From NCBI RefSeq assembly GCF_007830635.1, contig NZ_VLLA01000004.1, forward strand, positions 124,001-188,000: a stretch of 64,000 bases of DNA, written 5' to 3'. Under the pieces are notes generated by a model. It was not told the origin of the DNA. It searched no databases and worked only from the letters and a program-made list of their open reading frames with translations. The stretch comes from Bradyrhizobium huanghuaihaiense (lineage in GTDB: Bacteria > Pseudomonadota > Alphaproteobacteria > Rhizobiales > Xanthobacteraceae). A program made the position numbers and the translations under genes. Shown piece by piece: positions 61,215 to 64,000 of the stretch (position 1 is its first letter; every line of letters begins with the position of its first letter).

Positions 61215-61580
61215 ATGAGCACCGAACACAAATTCCTCGCCGTCTATCTCGGCAGCGTGAGCGGCGAAAAAATGAAGGCCTGGCACGCGATGCCCGAGGC
61301 GGAGCGGAAGGCCCGGGAGCGCGAGGGCATGGCCGCCTGGACCGGCTGGGTCGAGAAGCACAAGGACGTCATCGTCGAGATGGGCGGCCCGCTCGGCAAG
61401 ACCCGCAGGATCGACGCAAGCGGCATCACCGAGATCAGCAACGCGCTGACCGGCTTCACGGTGGTGCGGGCCGCCTCCCAGGAGGACGCTGCAAAGCTGT
61501 TCGAGAACCACCCGCATTTTGCGATCTTCCCGGGCGAGGCGATCGAGGTCATGCCCGTGCTGCCGATTCCGCAGATGTAG
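61215..61580 (+). CDS. YCII-like small protein
   Basis: The 121-residue protein (FLAVYLGSVSGEKMKAWHAM, EKHKDVIVEMGGPLGKTRRI, GFTVVRAASQEDAAKLFENH, FAIFPGEAIEVMPV) fits the ferredoxin-like YCII fold. It lies 59 nt after the DGPF gene, probably in one operon. CAAGGAGAG precedes the ATG. Catalytic or sensing role unknown. Confidence 0.8.
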   Translation: MSTEHKFLAVYLGSVSGEKMKAWHAMPEAERKAREREGMAAWTGWVEKHKDVIVEMGGPLGKTRRIDASGITEISNALTGFTVVRAASQEDAAKLFENHPHFAIFPGEAIEVMPVLPIPQM

Positions 61581-61593
61581 GCTCCGTGGATCG

Positions 61594-61693
61594 TCATTCC
61601 GGGGCGATGCGAAGCATCGAACCCGGAATCTCGAGATTCTCAGGTGCGCAAGCGCGCACCGTAGTTCGATGCTTCGCATCGCCCCGGAATGAC
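61594..61693. repeat. Dispersed 100-bp repeat GTCATTCCGGGGCG, copy 2
   Basis: It is nearly identical to copy 1 for the first 60 bp (GATGCGAAGCATCGAACCCG, TCTCGAGATTCTCAGGTGCG). The last third instead reads ATGCTTCGCATCGCCCCGGA, complementary to the start. The copies thus differ by one arm, as expected for mobile palindromic elements. Confidence 0.85.
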
Positions 61694-61744
61694 TGCGGAA
61701 AATACGGGTTAATCAAACCCGGCCTGCGCTAGTGACCTTCACGC

Positions 61745-61777
61745 CCAGCTCATGTAAAAGCCGTTCACATGAGCTGG
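61745..61777. promoter_or_regulatory. Operator-like palindrome over the tetR start codon
   Basis: CCAGCTCATGT (61745-61755) and ACATGAGCTGG (61767-61777) are perfect 11-bp arms around an 11-nt spacer. The right arm contains the ATG at 61769. Binding there would block transcription or translation, which suits autorepression. Confidence 0.65.
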
Positions 61778-62509
61778 CGCAAGGAGCAGCGCCGCGCCGA
61801 GCGCGGCTATCACCACGGTAATCTGAAGGAAGCCCTGTTGCAGGCCGCCCTCGGGCTGATCGCCGAGAAGGGGGCGGCCGGCTTCACCTTCGCCGATGCC
61901 GCGCGCATGGCCGGCGTCAGCGCCGCGGCGCCCTACCGGCATTTCCGCGATCGCGACGAGCTGTTGTCCTCGATCGCCCAGCGCGGCTTCGAGCAGTTCG
62001 AGGCGCGCCTCACTGCGGCCTGGGACGACGGCCGACCCGACACGGTCACCGCGTTCGAGCGCGTCGGCAGGGCCTACCTCGCCTTCGCCCGCGAGGAGCC
62101 GGCCTTCTACAACGCGATGTTCGAATCGGGCCTGCCGGTCGATGCCAATCCGGCGCTGCAGGCCGCCAGCGAACGTGCCTTCAACATCATCCGCGCCGCC
62201 GCCGAACGGCTTGCTGCGCTGGCCCCGCCCGGCACGCCGCGCCCGCCGGCGATGATGATGGCGCTGCACATCTGGTCGATGGCGCATGGCGTCGCCTCGC
62301 TGTTCTCGCGCGGCGATGCCGCGCGGCGAAAGCTGCCGATGTCGCCGGACGAGCTGCTGGAGGCCGAGGTCCTGATCTATCTGCGCGGGCTCGGCTTCCC
62401 GACCGACCGCAGGCCGCCGACCAAGGGCGCCGAGCCGCCGCCGGTGCCGCCGGAGGCCTCCTCCGGTTCGGGCGTGCCGCCCGGCGGTCCCTGGGGCAAG
62501 CCGAAATAA
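61769..62509 (+). CDS. TetR family regulator with Pro-rich tail
   Basis: The 246-residue TetR protein starts RAERGYHHGNLKEALLQAAL, with HTH segment FADAARMAGVSAAAPYRHFR. A TetR_C_33-like ligand domain with WSMAHGVASLF follows. The last 35 residues are rich in Pro, Gly and Ser. The palindrome covering its start codon suggests autoregulation. No divergent target gene is present; the DUF2852 gene downstream is a possible target. Confidence 0.88.
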   Translation: MSWRKEQRRAERGYHHGNLKEALLQAALGLIAEKGAAGFTFADAARMAGVSAAAPYRHFRDRDELLSSIAQRGFEQFEARLTAAWDDGRPDTVTAFERVGRAYLAFAREEPAFYNAMFESGLPVDANPALQAASERAFNIIRAAAERLAALAPPGTPRPPAMMMALHIWSMAHGVASLFSRGDAARRKLPMSPDELLEAEVLIYLRGLGFPTDRRPPTKGAEPPPVPPEASSGSGVPPGGPWGKPK

Positions 62510-62549
62510 AGTTGCGCAAATAATTCGCCCGGCCTGTCAGGCGGCCAGC

Positions 62550-62600
62550 TTGACAAAATCGCGGGATGGTCTAGCTATGTAAATGTTATTTACATTCACA
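62550..62600 (+). promoter_or_regulatory. Promoter and palindrome upstream of the DUF2852 gene
   Basis: A consensus -35 TTGACA (62550-62555) is followed at about 16-20 bp by TAGCTATGT as a possible -10. Immediately downstream, ATGTAAAT (62577-62584) and ATTTACAT (62588-62595) form a perfect 8-bp inverted repeat with GTT between. The AT-rich palindrome stands out in this G+C-rich DNA. Confidence 0.6.
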
Positions 62601-62630
62601 ACGGCGCTGGTGCCGTGATGGAGATGGGAA

Positions 62631-63122
62631 ATGGCCTACACCGCTGATGTCAATCGATGGCGCGGCCCTTCAGATCAATACCAACAGTACGAGCGTCCCC
62701 GCATGCTCGACACGCCCTGGCATCCCGGCTGGATCGCCGTGACCATCCTCGGCTTCATCATCTGGTGGCCGATCGGACTTGCCCTTCTCTTTTTCACACT
62801 CGGGAGCAGAAGAATGTCGTGCTGGAGCAATCAGGACCGCTGGCAGAACAAGATGGAGCGGATGCAGTACAAGATGGACCGCATGCGCGACCGCATGGAT
62901 CGCCGCGGCTTCGGCTTTGGCTTCGGCCCGCCGTCCTCCGGCAACCGCGCCTTCGACGAGTACCGCAGCGAGACGTTGCGCCGGCTCGAGGAAGAGCAGG
63001 TCGAGTTCAAGAACTTCCTCGACCGTCTGCGTCACGCCAAGGACAAGGAAGAGTTCGACCAGTTCATGGCGCAGCACAAGACGCGCCCGACCCCGCCGCC
63101 GACCGACCAGCAGCAAGGCTGA
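62631..63122 (+). CDS. DUF2852 membrane protein
   Basis: The 163-residue protein has one hydrophobic segment (about 33-60, WIAVTILGFIIWWPIGLALL) and then a long charged, probably coiled-coil region (QNKMERMQYKMDRMRDRMDR). Its C-terminal half is ALK-like, with YRSETLRRLEEEQVEFKNFL. This is the DUF2852 family of alphaproteobacterial envelope proteins of unknown role. An operator-like palindrome precedes it. Confidence 0.88.
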   Translation: MAYTADVNRWRGPSDQYQQYERPRMLDTPWHPGWIAVTILGFIIWWPIGLALLFFTLGSRRMSCWSNQDRWQNKMERMQYKMDRMRDRMDRRGFGFGFGPPSSGNRAFDEYRSETLRRLEEEQVEFKNFLDRLRHAKDKEEFDQFMAQHKTRPTPPPTDQQQG

Positions 63123-63186
63123 TCTGAAGGTTCTTAACCTCTCAAAGCCTTCAGGCGCATGCCCCCAAAGTCCTGATGGCCCCGAG

Positions 63187-63227
63187 CCGCCCGTCTGCGC
63201 AACCCGCAGGCGGGCGGTTTGGTTTTT
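63187..63227 (+). terminator. Rho-independent terminator after the DUF2852 gene
   Basis: CCGCCCGTCTGCG (63187-63199) pairs with CGCAGGCGGGCGG (63205-63217) through a 5-nt loop, one pair being G-U, and is followed by TTTGGTTTTT. Confidence 0.9.
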
Positions 63228-63229
63228 AA

Positions 63230-63289
63230 CCTCTCCCCGCTTGCTCAGCGCGAGCGAAGCTCGTCGCGGCCCGTAGGAACGGGGAGAGG
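63230..63289. repeat. Short palindromic repeat CCTCTCCCC
   Basis: CCTCTCCCC (63230-63238) and GGGGAGAGG (63281-63289) are inverted ends, with inner GCGCGAGCGAAGCTCGTCGC. It resembles one end of the composite repeats at 17 and 46 kb. Confidence 0.7.
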
Positions 63290-63340
63290 GAGTAGATTGA
63301 GTCCCCGAACCGTCACACGGTTCACCGACACCAAAGACGC

Positions 63341-63508
63341 ACGGATCTGCGCACCCGCCTGCTGCTTGGTATCACCGCATTGGCGGTGCTCGGCTATGTC
63401 AGCGTCGTCTATGGCAGCTGCGCGCTCGATCCCGATTGCCATTTTCGCCTCTGTGCCGGCGGGCGCTCGCTCTGTGGCGTCGATCACGCACATGTGCAGG
63501 ACCGCTAG
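63341..63508 (+). CDS. Cys-rich 55-residue membrane peptide, uncertain start
   Basis: The frame reads RTRLLLGITALAVLGYVSVV, followed by GSCALDPDCHFRLCAGGRSL and CGVDHAHVQDR before a stop. One hydrophobic helix and four to five Cys suggest a small exported or membrane protein. No ATG, GTG or TTG is in a good place: the codon before DLRTR is ACG (63341) and CTG follows at 63347. I therefore mark the start as provisional. Confidence 0.4.
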   Translation, partial: TDLRTRLLLGITALAVLGYVSVVYGSCALDPDCHFRLCAGGRSLCGVDHAHVQDR

Positions 63509-63562
63509 AACCGATTTCGCGCCGGGCCCGACCAAGCCCTGACAGCGCCAACGGGTACCGCC

Positions 63563-63817
63563 ATGACGAATGAAGGCAAGGAGATCATCCAGGACACAGC
63601 GCTATTTGAGCGCGCGGCGACGCTGTTCGTTCGGTTCGGGGACTATATTCCGCTGACGATCGCATTCCTCAATCATTGGCCGACCGAGATCAAGTTCTAT
63701 CCCGAATTCGTGGTCGGAAATGCCTGGAAGGTCTTTCTCAGCCTCGGCCTCTATCAACTCGCCGCGTTCGCGCTGCGGCGCGCCGTCAAGTTTGCGACAG
63801 CGGAGCTTGCCCCATGA
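63563..63817 (+). CDS. Small hypothetical protein, 84 residues
   Basis: The protein (ALFERAATLFVRFGDYIPLT, IAFLNHWPTEIKFYPEFVVG, VFLSLGLYQLAAFALRRAVK) has two moderately hydrophobic helices and could be a small inner-membrane protein. Its stop overlaps the ATG of the next small gene by 4 nt, which supports both as real genes. No family is recognised. Confidence 0.5.
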   Translation: MTNEGKEIIQDTALFERAATLFVRFGDYIPLTIAFLNHWPTEIKFYPEFVVGNAWKVFLSLGLYQLAAFALRRAVKFATAELAP

Positions 63818-63978
63818 TCCTGCTGCGCGATTTCGCACTTTACGTGCTGCCGGCCCTCATCGCGGCGGGCGGCTGGCTTTATGCGCTCAGCCTGCGCAGG
63901 CGGGCGCGGCCGGGCCGCGCGCGCGAGGGCACGCGTCCCGGCGGCAGCAGCGGCGCCGAAAAGTTCAGCGCACCGTGA
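63814..63978 (+). CDS. Small single-helix membrane protein, 54 residues
   Basis: The ATG at 63814 overlaps the previous stop. The product has one hydrophobic helix (about 8-28, ALYVLPALIAAGGWLYALSL) and a basic, Gly-rich tail (RRRARPGRAREGTRPGGSSG). It is probably cotranscribed with the preceding gene. Function unknown. Confidence 0.5.
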   Translation: MILLRDFALYVLPALIAAGGWLYALSLRRRARPGRAREGTRPGGSSGAEKFSAP

Positions 63979-64000
63979 CGAGCTGCGCGCGAACCGACGT

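Overview
The window looks like chromosomal DNA of a Bradyrhizobium-type alphaproteobacterium (order Hyphomicrobiales). I infer this from high G+C with strong third-position bias, many long antisense open frames, dense ABC-transporter and LysR/TetR content, and three families of palindromic intergenic repeats of the kind common in Bradyrhizobium and Rhodopseudomonas. No rRNA, tRNA or CRISPR array was found.

Region 1 (1-8095) is an accessory stretch with visibly lower G+C. It holds a secreted alpha/beta hydrolase operon cut by the window edge, a DUF488 gene overlapping a conserved partner, a frameshifted IS5-family transposase, a Panacea-domain protein, several decayed small genes and a complete ybgC-like thioesterase. 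It ends inside a second ybgC copy that has lost its 5' end and catalytic Asp; I read this as an island boundary.

Region 2 (8096-29651) is dominated by a catabolic supercluster. A LysR regulator and a glutamine amidotransferase diverge from an N-carbamoyl-D-amino-acid-hydrolase-like nitrilase, a polar amino acid ABC transporter with two binding proteins, a polysaccharide-deacetylase-fold hydrolase (the fold of cyclic imidases) and a hydantoin/Asp-Glu racemase. Next come an orphan Tat-exported peptide-type binding protein, an ATZ/TRZ-type amidohydrolase and a second LysR. A polyamine-type ABC transporter, a DAAO-like oxidase, a three-subunit HcnABC/OoxAB-like flavin dehydrogenase and RidA complete it. 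The gene set suggests uptake, ring opening, decarbamoylation, racemisation, deamination and oxidation of a ureide, imide or modified amino acid. The substrate is unknown.

Region 3 (29816-42900) carries an ABC-F ATPase, DctA, a frameshifted NCS2 nucleobase permease, a short-chain dehydrogenase, a sirtuin, a TetR/NmrA/epoxide-hydrolase locus with twin operators, and the two subunits of an ATP-dependent hydantoinase/oxoprolinase.

Region 4 (43293-46271) is a xoxFGJ-like module: a PQQ dehydrogenase with the extra lanthanide-type Asp, a c-type cytochrome and a XoxJ-like periplasmic protein.

Region 5 (46488-64000) mixes a GST/TetR pair, two chemoreceptors (one membrane-bound, one soluble with three PAS repeats), a GhrA-like reductase, an ECF42-type sigma factor with its YCII partner, further YCII, VOC, SRPBCC and GST genes, a TetR gene with an operator over its start codon, a DUF2852 gene and several very small membrane proteins. 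Dispersed palindromic repeats fill many gaps.
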